Source: Marinifilum flexuosum
GTDB lineage: Bacteria > Bacteroidota > Bacteroidia > Bacteroidales > Marinifilaceae
Length of the DNA: 64,000 bases
NCBI RefSeq assembly: GCF_003610555.1
Contig: NZ_RAPQ01000008.1
Location: 1,542,490-1,606,489, forward strand
Direction of reading: 5' to 3'
The position numbers and the translations under genes were made by a program. The number at the start of each line of letters is the position of its first letter. The stretch's first letter is position 1. Shown here one piece after another: positions 8,356 to 17,753 of this stretch. The notes beneath the pieces were generated by a model. The model did no database searches and was not told where the DNA came from. It saw only the letters and a program-made list of their open reading frames with translations.

Positions 8356-11157
8356 ATGAAAAATTTATTAAAAGCCGTATTGGTCTTTTTGCTTATGGCT
8401 CAGGCAACAGCTTATGCGCAAAAAGTTCCATTGAAGCATACCGATTACGATGGATGGAAAAATTTAAAGAACCAGCAGGTTTCTGCCAATGGTGAATGGA
8501 TATCTTATGAAGTAAATCCACAAAAGGGGGATGGATTTCTTTATCTATATCAGGTAAAAACGAAAAAGTTAGATTCTATTGCCAGAGGTTTTAATGCTGA
8601 ATTTTCACCAAAATCGGAAACCTTAACTTTTAGAATTAAAGCTCAGTATGACACAGTTCGTCAGGCTAAATTAGATAAAGTTGACAAGAAGGATTTACCA
8701 AAAGATTCTATTGGAATTTGGAATTTAAGCAATAAAGAATTGGTGAAATTACCAGAGTTAAAGTCTTTCCAAATGCCTGAGGAAAAAGGGGAGTGGATGG
8801 CTTACTACCTGGAAATGCCAAAGGAGGAAAAAGACAGTTTAGCGAAGGACTCGGTAGAAGTTAAAAAGCCTAAGAAAAAGAATGGTAAAGACAAGATTAA
8901 AAAGGGTAAGCTTATTATCAAGAACTTTGTAAATGGTAAGGAATTTAACTTTGAAGATGTAACCAATTATGCGCTATCCAGAAATGGAAATGCTGTAAAC
9001 TTTATTCAGTCGGTTGGCGATAGCACACAAACTGTAATGGTTAAAACCTTTGATGGAAAAGCAGAGAAAATAAACCAGGTTTTCGAGAAAGAGGGAGAAG
9101 CGGATAAAGCGACCATTTCGGCAAACGGAGATCAGATTTCCTTTATTTTTACTGCAGATACAACAAAAAACAAATGTTACGAATTGTATTATGGCAATTT
9201 AGCAAACAATAGCAAACGTATTGTTGATACTTTATCTCGTGAGATTCAAGAGAATTGGACAGTGAGCAAAAATGGAAGACTTTCTTTCTCAAGAGATGGA
9301 GAGAAATTATTCTTTGGTGTTGCTCCAAAGCCAGAAAAAGAGGTGAAAGATAGCTTGTTGGATGAGGAAAAATACCATGTTGATGTATGGAACTGGAAAG
9401 ATCCATTGTTGCAGCCACAGCAAAAAGTTCAGGCTGAGAAAGAGAAAAAGCGCACATGGATGGCTGTTTATCATACCAAAAACAACAAACTGGTTCAGTT
9501 GGCTGATAAAGATATGCGTAGTGTCGAATTGTATGATCGTGGAAACTCTGAATTGGCATTGGGAAGTTCACCTCTTCCATATCAGCAATTAACTTCGTGG
9601 GACGATTGGTATTCCGATTATTACCTTGTAAATACCAGCACTGGCAAAAGAGAATTAATCCTTGAAAAGAAAAATTCAGATGTGAGAATTTCTCCTGCGC
9701 AGAAATATCTATTGTGGTACGAAACGCAGGATAGTATTTGGTATTCATATCAGATTGAAAGCAAAAAAACAGTTGCATTAACAAAAAAAATCAATGCGAA
9801 TTTCTACAGCGAAACTCACGATACTCCAAACGATCCAAATCCATATGGAATAGTAGGGTGGACCAAAGGCGATAAGAATGTAATTATTCAGGATCGTTAT
9901 GATTTTTGGATGATTGATCCGGCGGGAGTGAAACCAGCAGTGAATCTTACCAATGGCTTTGGCCGCAGAAACAATATCCGTTTTGATTACGTGAAATTGG
10001 ATGATGAGGAGTTGTTTATTGATTTGAAAAAGCCAGTTCTGTTAAGCGCATTTCATGAGTTCAATAAAAAATCGGGCTATTATCAACTAAAAAAAGAAGA
10101 TGATCCGAAGCAAATTGTGTTCGAAGATGCAAAGTTATATGGTGTAGAAAAGGCAAAATCTGCGGAGCAAATCATGTTTAAACGATCAACTTTCGTTGAT
10201 TATCCAAACCTTTGGACCAGTAACTTGAATTTTGCTAATCAAACACAAGTGTCTGATGCCAATCCACAACAGAAGAATATCAACTGGGGAAGTGTTGAAT
10301 TGGTTGATTGGACATCGGGAGATGGTGAAAAACTACAGGGCTTACTTTATAAACCAGAAGATTTCGACCCAAACAAAAAATACCCAATGTTGGTGTATTT
10401 TTACGAAAGAACTTCCGATCGTTTACACAATTACCATGTGCCACAACCAAACTGGTCTATCATTAATCCAAGTTATTGTGTAAGTAATGGCTACCTTATT
10501 TTCATGCCAGATATCACTTATCACAAGGTTGGATATCCGGGCGAATCGGCATATAGCTCAATTGTAACAGGAACATTGGCAATGATGGATCGTTATGATT
10601 TTATCGATAAGGAAAATATTGCTTTACAAGGGCAAAGCTGGGGTGGATATCAAATTGCTTATCTGGTAACCAGAACCGATTTGTATAAATGTGCAATGGC
10701 GGGAGCTCCTGTAAGTAATATGACGTCAGCATATGGTGGAATTCGTTGGGGAAGTGGAATGAGCCGTATGTTCCAATACGAGCGCACACAAAGTAGAATT
10801 GGAGGAACACTTTGGAACAGTACTTTGCAGTATATCGAAAATTCGCCGGTTTTCTTCGCACCAAAAATTAAAACTCCGCTTTTAATCATGCATAATGATA
10901 ATGATGGTGCGGTGCCATGGTATCAAGGAATTGAATTGTTTGTAGCAATGCGTCGTTTGCAGAAACCATGTTGGATGCTAACCTACAACAACGAGGAGCA
11001 TAACCTAAGAAAACGTCCTAATAGAATGGACTTATCGATTAGAACCATGCAATTCTTCGATTATTATTTGAAAGGAAAACCTGCTCCGGTTTGGATGACT
11101 GATGGTATTCCAGCAGTTAAAAAAGGAAAAATGGATGGTTACGAGTTAAAGAAATAG
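8356..11157 (+). CDS. Secreted S9 family (prolyl-oligopeptidase-type) serine peptidase
   Basis: 933 residues with a Sec signal peptide ending AYAQ. Residues of about 25-650 form the beta-propeller-type N-terminal domain, with a Lys-rich insert near 165-185. The C-terminal alpha/beta-hydrolase domain has the nucleophile motif GQSWGGYQ (Ser761), the Asp region HNDNDGAVPW and the His region NNEEHNL. This suits a periplasmic oligopeptidase that degrades short peptides. It is longer than classic DPP4/POP enzymes, as in many Bacteroidota S9 paralogues. It sits 46 bp after cysQ and ends with a clear terminator. Confidence 0.9.
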   Translation: MKNLLKAVLVFLLMAQATAYAQKVPLKHTDYDGWKNLKNQQVSANGEWISYEVNPQKGDGFLYLYQVKTKKLDSIARGFNAEFSPKSETLTFRIKAQYDTVRQAKLDKVDKKDLPKDSIGIWNLSNKELVKLPELKSFQMPEEKGEWMAYYLEMPKEEKDSLAKDSVEVKKPKKKNGKDKIKKGKLIIKNFVNGKEFNFEDVTNYALSRNGNAVNFIQSVGDSTQTVMVKTFDGKAEKINQVFEKEGEADKATISANGDQISFIFTADTTKNKCYELYYGNLANNSKRIVDTLSREIQENWTVSKNGRLSFSRDGEKLFFGVAPKPEKEVKDSLLDEEKYHVDVWNWKDPLLQPQQKVQAEKEKKRTWMAVYHTKNNKLVQLADKDMRSVELYDRGNSELALGSSPLPYQQLTSWDDWYSDYYLVNTSTGKRELILEKKNSDVRISPAQKYLLWYETQDSIWYSYQIESKKTVALTKKINANFYSETHDTPNDPNPYGIVGWTKGDKNVIIQDRYDFWMIDPAGVKPAVNLTNGFGRRNNIRFDYVKLDDEELFIDLKKPVLLSAFHEFNKKSGYYQLKKEDDPKQIVFEDAKLYGVEKAKSAEQIMFKRSTFVDYPNLWTSNLNFANQTQVSDANPQQKNINWGSVELVDWTSGDGEKLQGLLYKPEDFDPNKKYPMLVYFYERTSDRLHNYHVPQPNWSIINPSYCVSNGYLIFMPDITYHKVGYPGESAYSSIVTGTLAMMDRYDFIDKENIALQGQSWGGYQIAYLVTRTDLYKCAMAGAPVSNMTSAYGGIRWGSGMSRMFQYERTQSRIGGTLWNSTLQYIENSPVFFAPKIKTPLLIMHNDNDGAVPWYQGIELFVAMRRLQKPCWMLTYNNEEHNLRKRPNRMDLSIRTMQFFDYYLKGKPAPVWMTDGIPAVKKGKMDGYELKK

Positions 11158-11177
11158 AACCTGAAATTTAAATATAA

Positions 11178-11210
11178 GGATGCGTCTCAGTTATGAGGCG
11201 CATTTTTTTA
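11178..11210 (+). terminator. Intrinsic terminator of the S9 peptidase gene
   Basis: ATGCGTCTCA pairs with TGAGGCGCAT (one G-U) around a 4-nt loop, followed by six or more T residues. Confidence 0.85.
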
Positions 11211-11235
11211 TGCAATGATTTTTTTGGAAAAAAAG

Positions 11236-11600
11236 ACAAGTTTTGGATTTTGGGGAAGTCAATTTTGAAAAAAAACGCCTTCCCCAAGTTGGGGAGAGCC
11301 CGTTCAAAAAAAAGAGACCTTCCCCAGCTTGGGGAAACTCGAACAGAAAAAAAGAAAGGCCTCCCCAGCTTGGGAAAAGAAGAAAACGAAAAAAGAGAGC
11401 CGTTCCCAGCTTGGGAAAGCTCGAATTGAAAATAATAAGCCTTTCCCAGCTTGGGGAAATGCAAAATGAAAAAAAAGAAAGCTTTCCCAGCTTGGGGAGA
11501 CTTGTATTTGAAAAAAATAGTCCTTCCCCAGAATGGGGAAGCTTAAAATGGAAAAAATATAGCCTTTCTCCAATGGGGATTGTGCATTAAAAAAAACACC
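11236..11600. repeat. Tandem array of about eight 40-42 bp units, each carrying a TTCCCCAGCTTGGGGAA palindrome
   Basis: Units begin at 11278, 11318, 11360, 11400, 11440, 11481, 11522 and 11563 (mean period about 40.7 bp). A degenerate right half of an earlier unit is visible near 11248. Each unit has an imperfect palindrome centred on AGCT followed by an A-rich run (GAAAAAAA) on the + strand. Read on the minus strand, every unit is a G/C hairpin followed by a T run, i.e. terminator-like. Frames stay open across the array on both strands only because of this repetition; the unit length is not a multiple of three and the 'proteins' are repetitive, so I do not call genes here. Confidence 0.85.
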
Positions 11601-11626
11601 TTTATCCTGAGAGAATAAAGGTGTTT
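11589..11626 (-). terminator. Strong minus-strand intrinsic terminator with no visible gene upstream
   Basis: The perfect stem ACACCTTTAT (11596-11605) / ATAAAGGTGT (11615-11624) has a 9-nt loop. On the minus strand it is followed by eight T residues. On the + strand the flank is T-poor. No minus-strand gene lies between here and 11865, so it may end a small RNA or antisense transcript. The 10-mer TAACCCTAAT sits next to it at 11631-11640. Confidence 0.7.
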
Positions 11627-11823
11627 ATATTAACCCTAATTGTTAGTTAAGTGTGTTGTGTTTGTTTAGCTATTAAATAGCCGACATTATATGAGTATTT
11701 GTTGTTGTTTCCAGTGTTATATACTGACAAAGTAAAGGTCTTTCCGATAAAAAACATAGTGTTTTTGTTCAAATAAGTAAAATTTACCGATATTGTGACA
11801 CTTAATAGATAAAACTACTTTTA

Positions 11824-11839
11824 CGTTTCCGCAAACGTT
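11824..11839. promoter_or_regulatory. Inverted repeat, candidate operator of the Lrp/AsnC regulator
   Basis: ACGTTT-CCGC-AAACGT is a perfect 6-bp inverted repeat ending 25 bp before the regulator's start codon. Its position suits autoregulation, which is common in this family. The site assignment is an inference from symmetry and location. Confidence 0.45.
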
Positions 11840-11864
11840 ATAAATCAGAGTAAAAATTTCTTTT

Positions 11865-12326
11865 ATGGATAAGCTTGATCAAACTGATAAAACGATTCTT
11901 AGAATATTGCAAACCGACTCAAAGAAAACAGCAAAAGAGATTGCAAGTATGCTGAATTTAACTCCTTCGCCAGTGTATGAGAGAATCAGAAGATTGGAGA
12001 ATCAGGGGTTCATTAAAAAATACGTGGCCATTCTCGATAAAAAAAGAATTGAGCGAAGTGTAACAGCCATTTGTCAGGTTTCAATGCGCTATCATGATGA
12101 GACTTTTATTGATGAATTTGAGGAGCAAATTCAGGATTTAAAGGAAGTTCAAGAGTGTTACCACATGGCAGGTCAGGTTGATTTTATTTTAAAGATTCAT
12201 GTAAAAAGCCTTGAGGAGTATCATGAATTCGTTCGTTATAAGCTATCTAAAATAAAAAACATTGGTGTGCTAAATAGTACATTCGTTATTAAAGAAATAA
12301 AGCATAGTTCCGAATACTACATCTAA
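11865..12326 (+). CDS. Lrp/AsnC family transcriptional regulator
   Basis: 153 residues. Residues of about 4-60 form the winged HTH (LDQTDKTILRILQ...TAKEIASMLNLTPSPVYERIRRLENQGFI) and about 65-150 the RAM/AsnC ligand-binding domain, including CYHMAGQVDFILKI. Members bind DNA as dimers to octamers and usually respond to amino acids or related metabolites. The target is unknown. The gene is monocistronic, with a palindrome upstream and a terminator downstream. Confidence 0.92.
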   Translation: MDKLDQTDKTILRILQTDSKKTAKEIASMLNLTPSPVYERIRRLENQGFIKKYVAILDKKRIERSVTAICQVSMRYHDETFIDEFEEQIQDLKEVQECYHMAGQVDFILKIHVKSLEEYHEFVRYKLSKIKNIGVLNSTFVIKEIKHSSEYYI

Positions 12327-12377
12327 TGACATTTACATTTTAATATGACTGAAGTCTAATATCGTATTGAGTAAATT

Positions 12378-12418
12378 AAAGATCAATAACAATCGTAGTG
12401 AAGTTATTGGTCTTTTTT
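12378..12418 (+). terminator. Intrinsic terminator of the Lrp/AsnC gene
   Basis: AAAGATCAATAAC pairs with GTTATTGGTCTTT (one G-U) and is followed by a T run. Confidence 0.8.
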
Positions 12419-12535
12419 ATATTGCATTGGGTATAACTTCCCCTCAAACTCTTTTACCAATTAGATTAAATACTTGGCGCGATTTTTATTAACTTAGTAT
12501 GGACTGCGAATTTTGTATCTAATGTAAAATCAGGA

Positions 12536-15500
12536 ATGTCGGAAAGTTTTGAGAATATATCGCCGGAAGAATTTGAAAAGCGAATGTTTGAGTGTCAGGA
12601 ACAGATAGAACAATTACAAAAACATTTATCTGCTCTCGATTCGGAAAATACCTATTTGGCAAATGAGCTCAAAAATACAAGAACCAACGACGAGTACAAT
12701 CTACTTTTTAAATCTACAGGACAAGGTATAATTATAAGAGATGCTGATGGAAAAATAAGCTATGCAAATCCCGCTGCATCGAAAATACTGGGACAACCGA
12801 TTAAAGATTTACTAGGAGTAGACAGCTTCGAACCTAGGATAAATAATATTTTACCCGATGGCTCTCTAATGGATGCAAATGCTCATCCTGCAAAAGTAGC
12901 GCTGGATACAAGAAAAGAAATTACGAGGTCTACTTTGGGGGTGTTCAATCCTGAAAAACAGGATTATATTTGGATTAGTGTAACTGCAACGCCAATGTTG
13001 GATAGACAAACCAATAAGCCAACGAAAGTTTTTACAATTTTTGAAGATATTACTACAAAAATAGATGCTGATCTGCAGATAAAAAATAGCGAAGCAAAAG
13101 CCAAAGCTTTGTTGGAAACCATACCTGATTTAATTATACGAATTACTCGTGATGGAAAAATAATAGACTTACATGGAAAGCCTAATGGATTATTTACATA
13201 TCCCAAGAGTATAGATAATGTGAATATAAGAAGCCTTTTTGATCAAGAGTTGCGAGAGAAATTCTCCAATGCAATGGAAGAGGCTTTTGATTCAAGGCTG
13301 GTTCAAATATTTGATTATCGAAAAAATGTTGAGAATAAGGGTGTTTGCTTTTACGAGTTTCGTCTAAGTTCGATCGGAGAAAGAGAAGTTACGGTAATTA
13401 TACGCGATATCACGGAGCAAAAACGTTCACAGCGTAAAGTGATTGAAGCTACAAGAAGGTTAACCACTTTAATTGGAAATCTGAAAGGGATGGCATATCG
13501 CTGTTTGGTTGATGAATACTGGACGATGTTGTTTGTAAGTGAAGGAGTGAATGAACTCACAGGTTATACTTCTGAAGAGTTGAATTACAATGCGAGTATA
13601 TCTTATAATGACGTTATTCACCCCGATGATAGGGAATATGTAAGTAAAGAAGTTGATGAGGCTGGAGAAAAAGACCAACGATTTTCTCTAGAATATAGAA
13701 TCATTACAAAATCAGGGAAACTAAAGTGGGTTTTCGAGCAAGGACTAACCATAAAAGATCGTATGGGTAGACCTTTGTTTATAGAAGGATATATTGCTGA
13801 TATAACGGATAGAAAATTAGTAGAGCAAAAGCTGACATTGAGCGAGAGTAAGTTTCGTTTGTTGTTTAATTCCTTAAATGAAGCAGTTTTTGTACATCCA
13901 TGGAAAGGTGAAGGTCTTGAGAATTTTATTGAAGTAAATGATACAGCTGTTGATCGTTATGGTTATACCAAAGAGGAATTTAGAAGTCTAAGTCCAAAAG
14001 ATATTGTTCGCAAAGGTGTATTGAGCAAAGATAAAGTTTCTGAAATAAGAGAAATTATTGAGGAATTGGGTAGTTTCTTTATGCGTACATGGCATTGCAC
14101 TAAGGATGGTTTGGAGTTTCCTGTCGAGTTAACGGCAAACCTTATCGATCTTAATGGGGAAAAGTATATTCAGACAGTAGTTCGCGACATTAGCAAGCAG
14201 AAAAAAGCAGAGAGTGAATTGGCCCGAAAGACAAGGATCGAAAAACTTCTCAGTAAAATATCTGCCGAGCTAGTGAGTGCTTCTGTTGAGGATATTAATA
14301 AAGCGATTGATTCCGCAATAGAGAAAATTGCCAGCCATACAAAGGCTGATAGAGCATATATGTACTTGGTAAGCAAGAATCAAAAATATTTGGAAAGAAC
14401 ACATGAATGGTTTTCCAATGAAAAGGTAGCTCGGTTTGATAACCCAAAATTGATGTTGAGCGAGGGATTTTCTTGGTGGATAGAAAGGTTTCGAAAGCAT
14501 AAAAATTTTGTAGTAAATGATATTAAAAAATTACCATCTCATGCATTTGGGAATTTCGAATATGATCCTAGGAAAGTAGTAAAATCACTGTTGGTATTTC
14601 CGTTAATTACCCAGGAAAATATACTTGGCTGTGTAGTGTTTGATGTAGTAACTCAATCAAAAAAATGGAATAAAACCGATGTGATTCACATTAAAACTTT
14701 TGCAGATATGTTGGCTGGTGTTCTTAGTAGAAAGAGATACGAACAGGAACTGATATTTGCAAAAGAAAAGGCAGAAGAGAGTGATCAGTTAAAATCAACA
14801 TTTTTAGCTTCAATGTCTCATGAGTTAAGAACGCCTTTGAATGCGATTATTGGGTTTAGTACATTGTTGAAACCGGAATCGCCACCCGATAAAATTGAGA
14901 AATGGAATGGTATTGTGAAAGCCAGTGGCAAACACCTGCTAAAAATTATTGAATCAATTTTCGATGTTTCGTTATTGCAAGCTAAGGAGGTGAAATTAAA
15001 TATTGATCAGTTTTCATTGCTTGAAATGTTTAATACCATCCAGCAGTATGTAAAAGCTGAGGTGAAAAAGTTCAATAAAACAGAATTGGGAATCAACTTT
15101 AAGTCTTGCAGCGAATGTGATATTTTTATTACCTCGGATAGGACCAAGGTAATGCAGATGATAACAAACCTTTTGAATAACGCCATTAAGTATACAGATT
15201 CAGGACAAATTGATTATGGATGCAAGATTCATGATAATAATATTGTATTCTTTGTGTCGGATACTGGAATTGGTATTTCTGAAGAGCATAAAGAAGTTAT
15301 ATTTGATATTTTCCGCCAGGTAGAAGAGCCATATTGGGGATTGCAATCTGGTGTTGGCCTTGGTTTGGCAATTTGTAAAGAAATAGCAAATTTATTGGGT
15401 GGTGAACTTTGGTTGGAGTCTGAAAAAGGCAAAGGATCGTGTTTCTATTTTAAATTAAACGATGTGGTAACCATACCTGACTCTAAGGAATGCGAAATGC

Positions 15501-15895
15501 TAAGCTCTATAAAGCCGCCAAACTTGAAAAGTAAAAGTATTTTGATTGTCGAGGATGTTGAGATAAATTTTGATTTACTGGAAGAGATATTAATTCCTAC
15601 CCAAGCAAAGATATTGTGGGCAAAGAACGGTATTACTGCAGTAGGTATGGTGCAATCGCATCCGGAAATTGATTTGGTTTTGATGGATGTTAAAATGCCT
15701 CATTTGGATGGATATCATGCAACTAAAAAAATATTGGAACAAAAACCAAGTGTGCCAATTATTGCACAAACGGCTTATGCATTAAAAGGAGATAGGCAAA
15801 AAGCAATAGATTCTGGTTGTGTCGCATATATTACAAAGCCCATCGATAGAGTTAAGCTTTTTGAGTTGTTGCAAAATCATATTGCAGATATTTAG
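12536..15895 (+). CDS. Hybrid sensor histidine kinase with multiple PAS domains, GAF, HisKA, HATPase and receiver
   Basis: 1119 residues without evident membrane segments, so probably cytosolic. After a short coiled coil (about 10-50) there are about four PAS/PAC modules (roughly 55-185, 187-295, 303-427, 430-557), then a GAF domain (about 570-740). The phosphoacceptor motif is MSHELRTPLNAIIGFS with His762. The ATPase domain shows NLLNNAIKYT, DTGIGISEEH and GVGLGLAICKEI. The C-terminal receiver has VEDVE near 1005, phosphoacceptor Asp1051 in LVLMDVKMPHLDG, and KPID. The signal sensed is unknown. No response regulator lies beside it, so output may go through a remote phosphotransfer partner. 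Confidence 0.93.
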   Translation: MSESFENISPEEFEKRMFECQEQIEQLQKHLSALDSENTYLANELKNTRTNDEYNLLFKSTGQGIIIRDADGKISYANPAASKILGQPIKDLLGVDSFEPRINNILPDGSLMDANAHPAKVALDTRKEITRSTLGVFNPEKQDYIWISVTATPMLDRQTNKPTKVFTIFEDITTKIDADLQIKNSEAKAKALLETIPDLIIRITRDGKIIDLHGKPNGLFTYPKSIDNVNIRSLFDQELREKFSNAMEEAFDSRLVQIFDYRKNVENKGVCFYEFRLSSIGEREVTVIIRDITEQKRSQRKVIEATRRLTTLIGNLKGMAYRCLVDEYWTMLFVSEGVNELTGYTSEELNYNASISYNDVIHPDDREYVSKEVDEAGEKDQRFSLEYRIITKSGKLKWVFEQGLTIKDRMGRPLFIEGYIADITDRKLVEQKLTLSESKFRLLFNSLNEAVFVHPWKGEGLENFIEVNDTAVDRYGYTKEEFRSLSPKDIVRKGVLSKDKVSEIREIIEELGSFFMRTWHCTKDGLEFPVELTANLIDLNGEKYIQTVVRDISKQKKAESELARKTRIEKLLSKISAELVSASVEDINKAIDSAIEKIASHTKADRAYMYLVSKNQKYLERTHEWFSNEKVARFDNPKLMLSEGFSWWIERFRKHKNFVVNDIKKLPSHAFGNFEYDPRKVVKSLLVFPLITQENILGCVVFDVVTQSKKWNKTDVIHIKTFADMLAGVLSRKRYEQELIFAKEKAEESDQLKSTFLASMSHELRTPLNAIIGFSTLLKPESPPDKIEKWNGIVKASGKHLLKIIESIFDVSLLQAKEVKLNIDQFSLLEMFNTIQQYVKAEVKKFNKTELGINFKSCSECDIFITSDRTKVMQMITNLLNNAIKYTDSGQIDYGCKIHDNNIVFFVSDTGIGISEEHKEVIFDIFRQVEEPYWGLQSGVGLGLAICKEIANLLGGELWLESEKGKGSCFYFKLNDVVTIPDSKECEMLSSIKPPNLKSKSILIVEDVEINFDLLEEILIPTQAKILWAKNGITAVGMVQSHPEIDLVLMDVKMPHLDGYHATKKILEQKPSVPIIAQTAYALKGDRQKAIDSGCVAYITKPIDRVKLFELLQNHIADI

Positions 15896-15966
15896 TTGGC
15901 TTATTCTAAATATTTTTAATATTCGATAAAAATTCACAGATTTGCCTCTCACTAAAACAACATATT

Positions 15967-16893
15967 GTGAAATACTATATCTACACACTAAGCCTGTTAG
16001 TTATTTTATTGGTTTCTTGCCGTCAATCTTCTCAAGTAAATAAAGAGGAATTAATAAGTGGTGAGAAAGAAAATTACAACTGGGTAAAATACAATCCAAT
16101 TTTACTTTCAGATCAACTGCCAAAGAAGGTAGATGAGCAATCGGGAATGATTTGGCATAATGATTTGATTTGGGTGAATAATGATAGTGGAGGAGCTGCT
16201 ACTTTATATGCTTACAATAAAAATGGAGAGTTAAAGCAACAACTGCATATCGAGGGAGGTTCGAATCTGGACTGGGAGGCTTTGGCTGAAGACGAGAAAT
16301 ATTTTTACATTGGAGAATTTGGAAATAATAATGGAACTCGCAAGAATTTAAAAGTTTTTAGAGTAGAAAAATCTAAAATTAATGATAAGCCTGAGGTAAG
16401 TATTATTGCTGATGAGATTGGTTTTACATGGGCTGATCAGAAGGACTTCAAGCGTAAAAAGCACAATCATAACTTTGATTGTGAAGCTTTCTTATCTTAT
16501 GGAAATTCTTTGTATTTCTTTACCAAGAATTGGGAAAATCATAAAACCAGAATGTATGTGATGGAAAAATCTGTTAAGCATCACGATTTGAGTCCAAAAG
16601 CCGAATTTGATACCGATTTTATGGTTACGGGAGCAGATATTAGTCGAGATGGTAAGATTGTAGCTTTGATTGGCTATAAAAACTATAGAACCTACATGAT
16701 TCTTTATTACAACTTTATTGGTTCAGATTTCTTTGGCGGAGAACATGTTCGACTAGATTTGAGTACTTTGGGAGGAGCTCAAACAGAAGGTGTTGTTTTT
16801 ACTGATAACAATGAGTTGCTTATAAATACAGAGGCAACAAAGCAGGCACAAGCTGTATATAAAATTGATTGGAAGCAATTGATTAAGAATTAA
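15967..16893 (+). CDS. Uncharacterised lipoprotein, probable beta-propeller
   Basis: 308 residues. The lipobox is LLVSC (Cys18). The mature part contains repeated beta-strand patterns such as LIWVNNDSGGAATLYAYN, DWEALAEDEKYFYIGEFGNN and SLYFFTKNW, reminiscent of propeller proteins of the phytase-like/SdiA-regulated type. I do not recognise a defined family and can assign no function. It follows the histidine kinase gene by 71 bp. Confidence 0.6.
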   Translation: MKYYIYTLSLLVILLVSCRQSSQVNKEELISGEKENYNWVKYNPILLSDQLPKKVDEQSGMIWHNDLIWVNNDSGGAATLYAYNKNGELKQQLHIEGGSNLDWEALAEDEKYFYIGEFGNNNGTRKNLKVFRVEKSKINDKPEVSIIADEIGFTWADQKDFKRKKHNHNFDCEAFLSYGNSLYFFTKNWENHKTRMYVMEKSVKHHDLSPKAEFDTDFMVTGADISRDGKIVALIGYKNYRTYMILYYNFIGSDFFGGEHVRLDLSTLGGAQTEGVVFTDNNELLINTEATKQAQAVYKIDWKQLIKN

Positions 16894-16930
16894 GCTTGGA
16901 GGTGATATATCAAATAATCTCTTGCTTTGA

Positions 16931-16961
16931 TTTTGAATTCCTTAAAAAGCTTCTAATTTTG
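16931..16961 (+). promoter_or_regulatory. Bacteroidota promoter for queE
   Basis: A TTTTG box ending at 16935 and TAATTTTG at 16954-16961 (TAnnTTTG) are separated by 18 bp. The transcript would start near 16968. That leaves almost no leader for a TTG at 16971 and supports a start further downstream. Confidence 0.65.
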
Positions 16962-17021
16962 TAGCCCAATTTGCTAAACAGCCACAGCTTTAAAATTGTT
17001 TTACAAGAAAAGAAGAAGGTT

Positions 17022-17657
17022 TTGAAAGACAAGTACAAAGAAATATTCGACAAAGGAACAGATTTACCTCTGGTTGAGGATTTCTATACCATTCAAGGTG
17101 AGGGGTATCATACCGGTAAGCCTGCATATTTTATTCGTATTGGTGGTTGTGATATTGGATGTCGTTGGTGTGATAGTAAAATCTCATGGAATCCTGCAGA
17201 ACATAGACTAATTTCAGTTGAGGAGGTGGTGAGAAAAGCAGTTGAATCTCCTGCTAAATCGGTGGTTGTAACTGGTGGTGAACCATCTTTGTATAACTTG
17301 GAGCCTTTGTGTACGGAACTAAAGAAACACAATATTGAGAATTTCCTTGAAACTTCCGGGGCATACGAAATTAGTGGAGAATGGGATTGGATTTGTTTAT
17401 CGCCAAAGAGAAATAAGTTGCCAGTACCATCGTCCTATCAAAAAGCCAATGAGCTTAAGGTTATTATTTACGATTTGGAAAAAGATTTTGAATGGGCAGA
17501 AGAGTTGGCTGAAAATGTAGGTGATGATTGCCTTCTGTATCTTCAGTCTGAGTGGAGTCAGTATGTTCATAATGTGAAACCAATAGTGGAGTATGTGAAG
17601 AATAATCCTAAATGGAATATTTCTTTGCAATCTCATAAGTTTATGAGAATACCATAA
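17022..17657 (+). CDS. queE: 7-carboxy-7-deazaguanine synthase QueE
   Basis: A radical SAM enzyme converting 6-carboxytetrahydropterin to 7-carboxy-7-deazaguanine on the route to queuosine. Visible signatures are FYTIQGEGYHTGKPAYF, the cluster motif CDIGCRWC (CX3CX2C), VVTGGEPSLY and LSPKRNKLP. The frame is open from a TTG at 16971, but the promoter lies at 16954-16961. I prefer the TTG at 17022, preceded by AAGAAGG, because it gives an N-terminus (KDKYKEIFDKGTDLP) of the usual length. No ATG is available upstream of the conserved region. No other queuosine gene is adjacent. Confidence 0.88.
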   Translation: MKDKYKEIFDKGTDLPLVEDFYTIQGEGYHTGKPAYFIRIGGCDIGCRWCDSKISWNPAEHRLISVEEVVRKAVESPAKSVVVTGGEPSLYNLEPLCTELKKHNIENFLETSGAYEISGEWDWICLSPKRNKLPVPSSYQKANELKVIIYDLEKDFEWAEELAENVGDDCLLYLQSEWSQYVHNVKPIVEYVKNNPKWNISLQSHKFMRIP

Positions 17658-17678
17658 AGGATATATAAAAAACAAGAG

Positions 17679-17714
17679 AGAAGGGCATTCAAAATTTTGA
17701 ATGCCCTTCTTTGT
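17679..17714. terminator. Bidirectional terminator between queE and the outer-membrane protein gene
   Basis: AGAAGGGCATTCAAAA (17679-17694) is immediately followed by its exact reverse complement (17695-17710), then TTTG. The 16-bp arms sit between convergent genes. Confidence 0.85.
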
Positions 17715-17753
17715 CCTAAGCTAATATATTAAATAATTGGAAAAATATTGCGA

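Noticed and set aside
9149-9784. Minus-strand 211-codon frame inside the S9 peptidase gene
   Set aside because: Antisense shadow of a clear coding sequence; no recognisable protein features.
11193-11590. Overlapping open frames on both strands across the 40-42 bp array
   Set aside because: They exist because the repeat lacks stop codons; the peptides are simple repeats and the unit length breaks frame.
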